Made by a program: the position numbers and the translations under genes
From: Anisus vortex
Lineage: Eukaryota > Mollusca > Gastropoda > Planorbidae
Length of the DNA: 64,000 nucleotides
Direction of reading: 5' to 3'
NCBI GenBank assembly: GCA_949126835.1
Contig: OX421497.1
Span: 47,547,715-47,611,714 of the forward strand
Notes under the pieces: generated by a model
The model's input: the letters and a program-made list of their open reading frames with translations, nothing else
Databases searched by the model: none
What the model was told of the DNA's origin: nothing
Shown: positions 46,237 to 58,900 of the stretch, piece by piece
Layout: each line of letters opens with the position of its first letter
How positions within the stretch are numbered: the first letter of the stretch is position 1

Positions 46237-46323
46237 ATGGCAGCCATGCACATAGGACATAGTGGTGTAAAGAATGTGCTCGCTTCAACAGGTTATCTAT
46301 GTAAAGACAGTGTAATGATGTAG
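46237..46323 (+). other. Possible upstream ORF in the dynein 5' leader
   Basis: 28-codon ORF (starts MAAMHIGHSG, ends at TAG) about 65 bases upstream of the dynein ATG, with a favourable context (AAC ATG G). It matters only if transcription starts upstream of it, which the sequence cannot show. Confidence 0.25.
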
Positions 46324-46389
46324 TTTGGAGTTCTTAATATTTGTCCGCATATTATTATTATTAATAAAGGCGTCCAGTGAAACTTAAAA

Positions 46390-46914
46390 ATGGATGAAAG
46401 ACACTGGTGGATAGCCATTAAAATCCAAGAAAGTTTCAAACTTGGAAACAATGACAACCCGACTCATTTGGAGGAATTTATGTGTGAAGAAAATACTCTA
46501 AATAAAGTCAACAAGTTTTTAAGAGCAGGAGGGCCATGTCGTCTGTTTTTCTACTGTGAAAAATCGGATGCAGCCGAGGTCACAACAAGAGAAATTCATT
46601 GTACGGGTAATTTAGCAATGCTAAAAGATGTACAGTTGGAAAAAGTTACAATTTTATACTTCCTCAGAAACAATGTTGAGAAAGATGTTGATCTTGTTAA
46701 AATGGAAAGAGACATATATTGTGGGGAGCTGAAGCACAATACTATTGAAACTCTGAACTCATTGCTGTCTGATATCTATATTCCTTTGACTCGGGCACAA
46801 AAAAATTGGGGTCAGTGTGATGAAGAAGGACAGACTAGCCTTATGCACAGCATGGATAAATTTGTCACAGCCTTGAATGAGACTGCTGCATCAATGTCAC
46901 ACTCAAGACAATGG
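46390..46914 (+). CDS. DNAH5/8-like: Dynein heavy chain exon 1
   Basis: Residues 1-175, including TLNSLLSDIYIPLTRAQKNW, the conserved N-terminal element of DNAH5/8-type tails. Donor GTGAGT, phase 0. Confidence 0.95.
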
Positions 46915-49900
46915 GTGAGTATAACTACTAATATAGTTTATACCATACAAAATTTTTTAGTGAAAGACTATAAGAAAGTATAAAATATATAGTTTATTCT
47001 ACATAGGCCTACATTATTTAACACTGAGCTCAACTTAGGCTTAGCATAATTATGGTATGGTCTATTATATAAATATTACCTCCTTCCTTTCGGAGACAAT
47101 GGTTGCACCCTAAGGGGTCTGTTATTTATGTTCTGTGGTATTGCCTGCTGTGGATATGCTACCAGCTAGTGCATGCGGAAAGGCTGATAGATAGAAGATT
47201 ATTACATCCACTAGGCCCAAAACTCCTGCAGGGCAGCAGGGATAGACCCTGCAACGTGTTGGTTGACTGTCCAGTGAACTAGTCGCAGGACCAGCCAGCC
47301 TCCATACCTGTAACTGCTGCCTACCTTTTTAGCTGAAAGCTCTGATTGCATTGTTTATAAACTTTAAACTCGATGTCATTGCTATGCTTGATGAAAGGGA
47401 ATATTGTTTTGTAATATGTTTTCTAAGCCCTTAATAAAACTACAGTAGTTCCTTTCATTCCTGAACTTGGTTCGTAACCTAAAATATTAAAATCAATGCA
47501 ATAAACTCAATCCGTTTCAAAATGAAAAAAATATTTCCTTTTTTAAAAATTTATATTCATAAGTATACCTGACAAAAGTTAAAGAATATGTGTACTTCAT
47601 GTATTAAATAAAGAGAAAGTAAACAACCAAATAAATAAATAAAATTCATTGATCCAGATTAAGAGAAGATTTTCATATTTCTCTAAAATTTGAGGCCTTT
47701 GCTACGGCAGATATTAGTTACGTATTTAGCCACATCAACTGATTTGAGTAGCTCTTTGTTCTTTATGATGGTGTACCCATGCTTTACTGATTAGCAATGT
47801 CACATACGAATGCCATTTATATATTACGTAATTATTAATTGCAAAACTAGGATAGTTCTACTAGGCTAGTGCTAAATACTGTTAGATCTTTCTTTGTTTT
47901 GTAAGCGACCATTTGTCGTTAAACTGTCCTACCTGACTCTCTTCGTTCGTAACCTGAGGCACTGTTTATATAATCTGAGACAAAAAAATTGTCTAAATTG
48001 TTGTTCGTAACCTGAATTGTTCGTAACCTGAATTGTTCGTAACCTGAATTGTTTGTAACTTTAGTTCCACTGTATTATTTAAGTACCCTAAATCTGAATC
48101 TCCTTTAATTAGTAAAAATAAAAGGAGAAAATATCTTTGAAGGTCAATGTAGTTTTACTATTGTTATCTCACTAAAATAATTGTTAATTATTAAGTTGTT
48201 TTTTCTTGCAGTTATATGTTTGTAGTTGTTTTGCAGTAAGATGTTTGTAGTTGTTTTGCAGTAAGATGTTTGTAGTTGTTTTGCAGTAAGATGTTTGTAG
48301 TTGTTTTGCAGTAAGATGTTTGTAGTTGTTTTGCAGTAAGATGTTTGTAGTTGTTTTGCAGTAACATGTTTGTAGTTGTTTTTCAGTAAGATGTTTGTAG
48401 TTGTTTTGCAGTAAGATGTTTGTAGTTGTACTTCTGTGAGACTTTACATCTATTTTCACGCACTTATAAATAAGTAAAATAAAATTATATTTATCTAATC
48501 ATGTTTATCATTGGGACTAATGAAGCAGCATTCGCCAGCTTGACCATGGTATATAATATTTTAATAATAATAATACTTGTATAGCGCATATCCCGCTGGT
48601 AACAGTTCTGTGCTCTTTTTCAGATTCTTAAGCAGCCGGAGAATGTTGTGCTTAATGATTTCAAGCAGCAGAGAGCAGCAGCGTTAGACTCAAATTTGAT
48701 TGGTCAGTATGAGGAACTAGTCAGTGATTGGATGAGCACCATAGATTCAATTCTCAGCGATTCTTCAGATGAAAGGTTTACTTTTGTATTTTTCTATTTA
48801 AAATCATCTTGAGTTATAATTAACACATAAGAACAAAGTGCCCTTGTTTAAACTATAAACAACCTTAATTTGAATCAGGGAGGGAAAAAAAACAACAACA
48901 CATATCAGACAGCATTAAAGAATTAGTCAATAAAATAATAAACTACTTGTTAAAATACAATTATTTAGGAAAGTTAACCTGCAAGTAGGAACCTTATATA
49001 AATATTTGTTTAAAGTACAGATTTTTCACCATCTATTCGTTCTCCCTTTGTTCATTTTAAGAGTATCCATTGCCCATAACTAGGCTTGACATAAACACTG
49101 TTAACTTGTTTTCTCTAAAGCCATGCTGCTAATCTTTATTGAACTGTAAATATCTTTAGGTTTAATACATTTCATAAATTAACTTGCTTCTCAAGACAAT
49201 GGTTGTCATGTGATTTGAGATTGAAAAACTACAAGTTGATGATAACTCTGCCATTGTGCACTGTTTAATACAGCCGAGATATTGTTTGATGCACTTTGTT
49301 TTAGATTCCTGGACCCCAATGCCGGACCACTGTCTGAAGTGGAACGGTGGAAGCGGAGACAGAGGCTGCTCACTAGTGTGACAGAACAGCTGAAAAGTAA
49401 AGAGTGTAAAGCTGTATTGGCTGTTCTCATCACAGCAAAGTCAAGACTGTTGAAGAGATGGAAGATGATTGATGCCAAGTAAGTTATACATTCATTACAT
49501 TTGTTTTTATTCTGCCTTTAAAACTTGTTGTTGCCTTACATCTTATTTGAACATTTAGTTAAAATCTGTTTAAAATAACATTTACCTTAAACAAAAGTGT
49601 GATACGATTATTGCCATTCTTTCAATTTCCTGTTGGCTTTTCAATAAGAATATCTGATGAGATAAAATAAAAAAAATAACATACATTTTTGTGTGTATTG
49701 CTTCTGCAGCATTACTGACAGTATGAATGACACTAAAGATAAAGTGAAATATCTGGACTCTTTGAAGCGGTACTTTGATCAAATGTACCATGATGCCACC
49801 CCGGCTAATTTGATTGCTCATGTCATCCCTGGTTTCATCGGCACTATAAAACAGATGGAATCCGTGTCAAGATTTTATGCCAGAACAGGTTATCTGGGCA

Positions 49901-52900
49901 CCCTACTCACAAAGGTCAGTTTATAGTCTGTGTACATGGTTTTCTGCAGTGGATTCCGTACAAGCAGTTAGGGCTTACTTCTCACGTGGGAAAAACCTTT
50001 GATATATATAAACAAGCCCATCTTTAGAAACATTTCTGCACACACCCTTGTCTATGTACTGTTGTGTAAATAGATTAAGCATCGTAGACAAAACGGTTTA
50101 AATTAATGTAAAGTATCCCTACGGCAAAATTGATCCATAGGGTTGGTGAAGCTGCATTCAACAGTTTCTGTGGCCACAGCATAGACTACTATGTGTGGCC
50201 AGCACAATGCCCAGCCGCCTTCACTTTACCCAAACCAAAGTCAGGTACTCATCATAGCTAGGTAGACTCAATGACACCCTCAAGACTCGGGAAAATCCTA
50301 GCCTTCACCAGGATTCGAACCCAGGACCTTCGATATGCCAGCCAAGTGCGCTGCCGCTCAGCCACCCTGCCGCAGGAAACAGTCTTATATGACATTAAAT
50401 GTGTCAATGTGTAAAGGAATAAAATTTTCAATTACCTGTGATTAAAGGTGTTTGTTTTTTTTAAAATGATAACCAAACTTAAATATAATAGCACATTTGA
50501 TAGTAATGAATAGATTTCTTTGTGGCTCTGGTTCTAATAATGCATAAACTTCTGATGGTTATGTGATCAGTATTTCTTTAGAGAATTTACTGTTTCAGAC
50601 TGGGAGAATGAGGTGCAGGGAAGGCGTTGTCAAATTTGTCACTACAAAATACACTTTTTCCTTAATTCCAAAATATGTCTTTCAGGTAACAAATCAGTTG
50701 GTCCAAGCCTGCAAAGACTACATCCAACTTCATACATACAACATCATCGAAGACAGAGATGAGCTCTGGCAAAAAGTTGCACAAGATATCAGTACTATGG
50801 ACCTCAGCACTGCGGACGCAGTAGCCAAGGGAGGTAGCAAGCAACAAGGGGAGAGCAAGCTAAAGGTAAACAAGGGGAGAGCAAGCTAAAGGTAGTTTTC
50901 ATCTCTGTGGTTGAATTGTACATACTTTTAAAGATCTAGTTTAATATGAGTTTTTAATTCTTGCTCCAATAGTCTAAATCTATTTAAGGATACTTTGCAA
51001 TAAAACAAATATGCTAATACTACCTACTCGGTAAAGAAATGACACATTATTTGTAGGCATTGGTAGGTTATGTTTAAAGTACTAAGGCTATAGACGGCTA
51101 TAGTTCTTGTTTAATTGCTTAAATCTTTAGGTAAAAAATTGAATAAAAATAAGTCTGAGTATGGTCCTCAAAGCTTTTGTAGAGAATAGTGTAAAGTAAA
51201 TATAATCATAATTTTAATTTATCATTTTTTGCTATTCTACTTTGAATTAGTTTGGAAAGATCAAAGGTCGAGATATCTATAACACTGGGCTAGAAGAAGA
51301 ATCACTGTACACAAGGTTAAGGTCATGTCTTCAGATACAGACTGTCTTCAGAGAGTCCATTCACTCTTTGAGAGAAACCCTCGGCGTCAACCAGAGCCAC
51401 TCCCATCCCTCTTCCCTCAGCAGTTTCTCAACAGCCACCAGTCCACACAAGTAAGTAGTTAACATATTTATAAACTATTTGATGCAAACATTATTTCATT
51501 AAGGAGATTGTTTCCCCAAAAGTCCTATATAAATGTGTAATTTTTAAGGAGACGCCCACATGACATTATTTAGGGTCTGGGCTAAAAAAAAGACTTTGAT
51601 GCTGTGTTGTCAACATGAAGCTCCAAAAGTTTAAGATGGATCAATGTTGTGCTGACCTCACAGTGACTCTGTTTGCCACGGCTATTTAAACTGGTGAAAA
51701 TGTAGTATGATGAATAGCTCTGAGATGGTTATTACTATAGACACAATAAAGAATATTATATATCACAGACTGCCCCAATACCACCAATAGATAGATAAAG
51801 AACATTGCATATGATATCACAGACTGCCCCAATATCACCAATAGATAGATAAAGAACATTACATATGAAAGTACAGACTGCCCAATACCAGTAACCGATT
51901 CTTTGGGTCAATTTTATGCACCATTCTAGAGTTTGACTACTTAACCAGTGCTTTTAGCTCCACAAGGTAAGGATTGTGGATAAGGATAAGCTAGTATGTC
52001 ACATGTTGGGAAACCTTTCATGCATTACCTAGTGCAAAAACTCCTTAACAATCTTCAAGCTTCAGACAGAGAGAAAAGAAACTTTGACTGGAAATACATA
52101 CCAGGTTTTATTTGGCAACTATTGGGAAATTTAAATAGGTGCACAGGAATACATGAAATTTTTGTTTTCAAGAATATTATTCTGTGTAAATGTTAGTGTT
52201 CAATTTAACTGCTTATAATTTCAAGGACTATTTAAAAATTTTATATATTGATCATGACTGATCACAAAATTTCCTGAAAGCATTTAAAATATTTATTTGG
52301 TCATAGCTCCTTTTGTTATTTTGTAAAATCTTCATTGTATACTAAAAGTCTCTCCTTGAGTATGTGCTCGCCTTCTTGTAATATATTCAAAGGCAAACCA
52401 TTCTCTTTTATGAGGCCTACAGTAATTAATTGAACAAATTCTCTTTTATTTACAGTATTTTAAATGCACAGCAAAACACAATATAGATCAAGAGATATAG
52501 AATAATTAATACCCAAGTATAAGTTCACTTCTCTGACAATTTTAAAAAAGAAAAACCTTTTTAAGCAAAGACAATTACAGCAGAAAAAAATAGAAATTTG
52601 ATACATTACAAAAATAAATTTAGATTAAATTTTGTTGTGTCTGGTCCTAGCTAGAGTTGTTTTTGTTCAAAGTTGTATGACTTTATAGTTTATTTAAAAG
52701 TGTATTTTGTTATTTTAATTTACACATGTAAATATTATACTCTCTAAACAGAAGGAGAAGCAGTCTTGCAGTGTCTAAGGGCAGTCAACCTTTGACCCCT
52801 AAAAAGAGCCTAGAAGTGGCTGTGCATGCTGCACCACTGGCTGATGAAGATGTCATCATGGCCCATCTTGACCTATTTTGTGGCAGGATCAGGCAGGCTG

Positions 52901-55900
52901 TTGAAGTCATTCAGACCTTAAACCAGTTCACCAAGTAAATACTTCATACACTTTAGCTCTAATAGAATAAATCTGGTTACTTTTATTGATTTAAGTTGGC
53001 ACTAAGTTAGCTACGGCAGCATTTCTTTACCATTTTCTCCGTTGGCCTCAGAGCTTTCTCTACATCTGGCCCAAAGATCTGGAATCTGCTTTAATTCTAC
53101 ATTAATTCAAATTACATCAGAAGTGTGAGAATAACAAAATGTTATTGTCAATTACAAAAACATATATTATTGGCTCAAATTTTGACATGTGTCCGAAATA
53201 TAAAGAAATGAATAAAACCTATATAGACAAAGCCAGTAAGTTGAATACATTTTGCTGCAATTCTTTCTCTCTGTCACACTGGTTGAATCTTTCTTTATGG
53301 ATTTGAGGTCATTTATCATCAAATTCTTTTTATATGCCCCGTCTATTTTCTGGGGGCACGGTAGCCGAGCGGCAGCGCGTTCGACTGGCGAACTGAAGGT
53401 CCCGGGTTCAAATCCTGGTGCAGTCTAGGATTTCTTCCCGGGTCTGGAGGGTGTCCCTGAGTCTACCCAGCTCTGATGGGTACCTGACCTTAGTTGGGGT
53501 AAAGTAAAGGCGGCTGTGCATAGTGCTGGCCACACAATCACCTAGTATGCCGTGGCCACAGAAACTGGTGAACGCTGCTTCATCGGACCTATGGATCAAT
53601 TCGGTCCGACGGGTACTTTACTTATCTATTCTCTTACGCCCTATATTTCTACCATCTTGTATGCATGCCCCACTCCTGTCTTTGTTTTTCTGCAACCCTC
53701 TCCCCTTTTCTCTGAGTCACTTTTGCTTTAGTTCCCTGCCTGTGTACCATTTAATTGTCATGCAAGCTGTGAAGTAAAACAAACATATTGAATTATAAGC
53801 TAATAGTTTTGTTATTTAGACTTATACAGTTAATTCAACAAAATCAAATACATGTGGTGTTTAATTAATTGAGCAAAACATTATTGAAAGAAAACTTATG
53901 TTTTTAAAAAAAGGTGATGACACTGGAAAAAACTTGCTTTTACAAAGCTACTCAGAGAAGAAACAAGCAGTTAACAAAAGAAATTAATTAATAAACATGT
54001 GTGCCCTCAGTTATCAACTCGATATTGGTTTTTATTGAATGCAGATTTTTATTGAACTATTTCTTTCTATAATCACCTTTCTAAAGTAAAAGATATATCT
54101 CTTTGATTATTGTAACTATTAAAATGTTTTTATGTTCTAGTCTGAGCAATTCTATTGTGGGGATCCCTAGACCAAAAAGAGAAGAACTTGTCATTGAGGA
54201 AGTTCAGGAACCATTCTATAAGAAGAAGAAACCTAAAGATCCTCTTCCAGGTAAAACAAAATATTTTTTATAGAAATGGTGGCACATTTGGTACATCTTG
54301 TGTATAGATCATGACTTGGTGAAAGTCCTGAGATTAAATTCCAGTCAGAATAAAATTACTTCTGAACTCAGTGGTCTGAGAGTGTGTCGGATTGACCTTC
54401 AATAGCGCTGAAGGTATACGTCTGATTTTTTTGTTTGTCTGAAAAGTGTCCCTGTATCTGGCATCAGTTTAGAATTGTAAATACTGGCCATGAAATCCCA
54501 TTGTAAGCAGCAGTCACTGGTGAACTATAACTTCCCTTTCCAAAAAGATTTAAAGTTTCTATGATTACATATTTACTTTTTTTCTAACTTACTGCCCTTG
54601 GTTTCATACAGATTAAACATCCCATTTCATACACTATAGTTACAGATGTCACTGACATTCCCCAAACAACCTTAGGTTTTGGAAAAAAATGTACATTTTT
54701 TAAAATGTTATTCTATTGCTAAAGCAGTTGACAAGATTTTAAGCTTTTAAGAGTTAACATTTTTTAAAGTTATCTTTAAGATCTTTGCTTTCAATTTCCA
54801 GACATGTTGGAGAAAGAAAAAATATCTTCTGAGGAGGACAATGACCTTCTGAAAAATCAAGATACAGATCAGAGTCTTCAGGCTATTGTGGAAGGTGATG
54901 AGCAAGCCAAAAGTGAAAGTTTAGAGGATGATGCAGGAGTCTCTGAGGTGGCAGCAAGCAAACCAGTCAAACACTCCATTGAGTCTGAGGAGAATAAGAA
55001 AAAAAGTCTCACAGAAGAAGAGTTGGCAATACTCAGTAAGTCCACTTTGGTTTTAACAGTTTTGATTTGGGCATGTAATCTTGTCATAATGTTAGCATTT
55101 TAATTTGTAAAAAAAAGACTCAGTGTTAAATGGGCATTTCTGTTATGGTATATGTTAAAGAAATTATTGTGTGTATTTTTTTTTAGAAATACACTACCCT
55201 TATCCAGAAGATGATCATGAAGAAGTTGAAGGTCCAAATGTTTCTAGCATTGTACAGCTGTATGTCAGCAAGATGAATGCAGCTATGAGGAATTACATCT
55301 CCACAAAGACTATGTTGGATGTTGAATCCAAAGTAAGTTTCACCAAGATTTTAAAACATTTAAAATGACACACTTAAAAAATATTTGCTGAAAAATTATG
55401 CTTCATTTAAATTAATTTAAAATATTTAAAATACATAAATAAATGAACATTTTTTTTAATTGAAAATTTTTTAAAATAAGTTTTAATCATGGTTGTTTTT
55501 ACTTTTTAGGATAAAGAAAAATTTGACGTCTGCTATAGCACCTTCCAGTCAGCAGTGCAATCTCTGGAGAAGTTCATCGCTGCCTACCTCCATGTCATTT
55601 TCATGAGGAAATTGAAAACACAACAAGGCTTAGATATTCTAACAAAGTGAGCCTTATGTACCTTAAAATTGAAATAATTATTATTAATTAGGTCACTACT
55701 TTACTTACTTACTACCTCTCTCGGGGCATAGGCCTCCAACAAGGGCTCTCCAGCCATCCTGGTTCTGAGCGAGTCTTTCCAATTATCCCAAGAGTGACCT
55801 GTTCTATTGACGTCTGCATACAAGTCACGGCGGTAGCTGTTAAAGGGTCAACCTCTCTTCCTCTTCCCTTGGGGGTTCCATGATAAGGACTGTCTGGTGG

Positions 55901-58900
55901 TGTGTGCCCCTGGTGGTGTGTGCCCCAACCATCTCCATCTTGTTTGCTTGATCTCTTAGATAGAAATCAAATTGCATTAAGAAATTTTCTTTTAGTCGTA
56001 ATGAGGTTTTAAAAATAAATTAAAATTGATACTTGACAAACAAAAGGCGAAATAGTTTTAGCTTAATTCATCATTTGGTGTAAAAATTTATTACAAAAAA
56101 ATATTGATTTGTAGAATTATGGCATGTGGAGAATTGTGGGTAACTTTTTGAAATGCATGTACTAATGCGAAAACTAAAATCTTTAGGTTTGCCCCAGTTG
56201 TAACCCGCATCACTTTGAAAGGTGCCATTGCTGAAAAGTATGTGGACATCTTCAGTGTGTATGAGAAAGACCTGGATGAGGTTCAAAGTATTTATGAGAA
56301 GTACAAAGTGAGCAACACACTAGTAGTAGAGCAGCTTAACACTCTATCATTAAATGTAGCTAACATTAGAAGCATGATTTTTTTGTAACGTAATATATAA
56401 AAATTTAGCATAACAAATAACGTAAAAAATATACTTTGCTATCTTTGAAATTGTTTGAATAAAATATTTTATGCTAGTGTTAGTTTCAATGGGAAACTTT
56501 CAATTAGAAATGATTTTACTAATACTTTTATCTTTTTTTGAAACATTACTTTGTTGATGCAATTAAATTGTTTTTGTTGTTGTTTATTTTCAATAAGTTT
56601 TTCCTACTTGCAAAACAAACAGGTTTTTTATTTTTACTTGGCTTATCGTTTTATTTCTCAGACTAAGCCAACACTAATGAGGAATGCCCCGCCAGTGGCT
56701 GGCGCCATCTATTGGTCCAGGCAGTTGCTCAAAAGGATTGAAGATCCAATGAAAATCTTCAGAGACATAAAGTCTGTGACATCCCTTGCTGACTATGGAA
56801 GACAGGTACAATTCTCAGAATTCTTCTGAGTAACTAGAAGTAATTTTTTTTGTTCAGATTAAGGAAACATTTATTGGAACAAAGTTCTATACAATTTCAT
56901 TAATTAATAAATGTACATCAAAGCAAGTTGAATGACAAATAAGAAATTGCCCAATGCAAGGATGAATTTGGTAGCAAAAGTCATTTAAAAACTGGATAAA
57001 TGAACAAATATGAACTAGTTCTGTCTTAGCATAAGTTTTAGAAATTATTCATATGTTTAGATTGAGTATCATTCATTGTAATTAATTAAGCTGTGTGAAT
57101 GTATGAATAGAATTGCCAACTAGAAGTTGATAGAATAAACTTGGATCTGAAATGCCATGTTTGTTTTTCTCTCCCCAGGTTCGCATTTACAATAAACTTG
57201 CCACAGCTCTAGTGACCTTTGAGAGTCTTTGGTTCACCCAGTGGAAGAACAACATTGAGCAGGCCCGCAGTGGGCTCAGAGCTACTCTGTTTGTTCTGCA
57301 CCCTGAGACTGGTGATATTGTTGTCAATGCTGATGAAAGGTTTGATTCAAAACCCATTTTGTGAATAAAGAATTCATCTCGATATACAAATAAACAAATT
57401 ATAAATAGTAGCATAACAGTCATTACACTTGGGCCTACTTGAAAGGCTGAATGTTGAGTCCTTAAATAAATACATCAAGAAAAAACAAGCAATGCCAGTT
57501 TTTTTGTGACAGCCTAGATAATTCAAACCATAATCACATAGAGTAGTTTTCAAAATCAGTATAACGTTCACTATGCTAAGCTGGCTATAACGTTCACTTT
57601 GCTGAGCTGGCTATAACGTTCACTTTGCTGAGCTGGCTATAACGTTCACTTTGCTGAGCTGGCTATAACGTTCACTTTGCTGAGCTGGCTATAACGTTCA
57701 CTTTGCTGAGCTGGCTATAACGTTCACTTTGCTGAGCTGGCTATAACGTTCACTTTGCTGAGCTGGCTATAACGTTCACTTTGCTGAGCTGGCTATAACG
57801 TTCACTTTGCTGAGCTGGCTATAACGTTCACTTTGCTGAGCTGGCTATAACGTTCACTTTGCTGAGCTGGCTATAACGTTCACTTTGCTGAGCTGGCTAT
57901 AACGTTCACTTTGCTGAGCTGGCTATAACGTTCACTTTGCTGAGCTGGCTATAACGTTCACTTTGCTGAGCTGGCTATAACGTTCACTTTGCTGAGCTGG
58001 CTATAACGTTCACTTTGCTGAGCTGGCTATAACGTTCACTTTGCTGAGCTGGCTATAACGTTCACTTTGCTGAGCTGGCTATAACGTTCACTTTGCTGAG
58101 CTGGCTATAACGTTCACTTTGCTGAGCTGGCTATAACGTTTACTTTGCTGAGCTGGCTATAACGTTCACTTTGCTGAGCTGGCTAAAACGTTCACTTTGC
58201 TGAGCTGGCTATAACATTCACTATGCTGAGCTGGCATTTTAATATTTAAAACCTTTGACCCATTCTTAAAAAATAAAAAGTGATTTTTTCAGCATTTGCA
58301 GTTTTATAGTTTTATGGTTCTTAAGGGAATTAATTTGATACCAAACATAACAATTTCCTTTCTGTAAGACCTAGAAGTAACGAGATGTAAAAAACAAGAG
58401 TTAAATGGAATTAAGTTTTCTTTTCTGCAATATTAAAGAGTTTATTTTATATAATAATATTTTGTGAAAAAATTTATATATAAATAATAAATGCAGTTGT
58501 TTTTTTTAATTGACAGAATATTGGAATTGATCCATGAAGCAAAGTGGATGACCAGATTAGATATACAGATCCCTGAATCTGCCTTCTCTGTTGTCCAGCA
58601 GGAGGCCCGCTTTAAAGGCTACAAGAGTCATTTAGAGCTTGTATTGAGAGAGTTCAGGTTAGAGAGTTGGCATCATTCAGTGTTTAAATTCAATGTTAAT
58701 CTGTGAATAAATTTCATCTAACTAAAATGACTTTAATGACTTTAATCATAAAATTAATTGCTTTGTTACAGATGTTATTGGACATTACACAGTCAGAATT
58801 CCATTTTTTTTCTATATTTCTTTGTATAAAGTCAATGAAAAGTTTAAAACTCAATTGTATGAACTGATGAATGTATTTGTTCAGGGAGGTGTGTCAAGCA

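Larger units (their letters stand above)
44742..46389. promoter_or_regulatory. Divergent intergenic region between PYROXD1 and the dynein gene
   Basis: 1.65 kb separates the two start codons, which face away from each other, so both promoters should lie here. Much of it is repeat: a GC-rich segment at 45130-45430 and two SINE copies near 45437-45606 and 45979-46085, plus a (TA)n run near 45945-45965. No obvious TATA box can be assigned. Promoter function is inferred from layout only. Confidence 0.45.

Noticed and set aside
50563..50889. Dynein exon 5 starting at an upstream ATG
   Set aside because: The open frame extends left of the acceptor at 50685 only by chance; homology to DNAH5/8 begins at VTNQLVQACKDYI and phase requires the splice.
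53350..53420. Functional tRNA gene
   Set aside because: Box A and box B are present, but the sequence continues into a SINE body repeated elsewhere, and the cloverleaf is imperfect.
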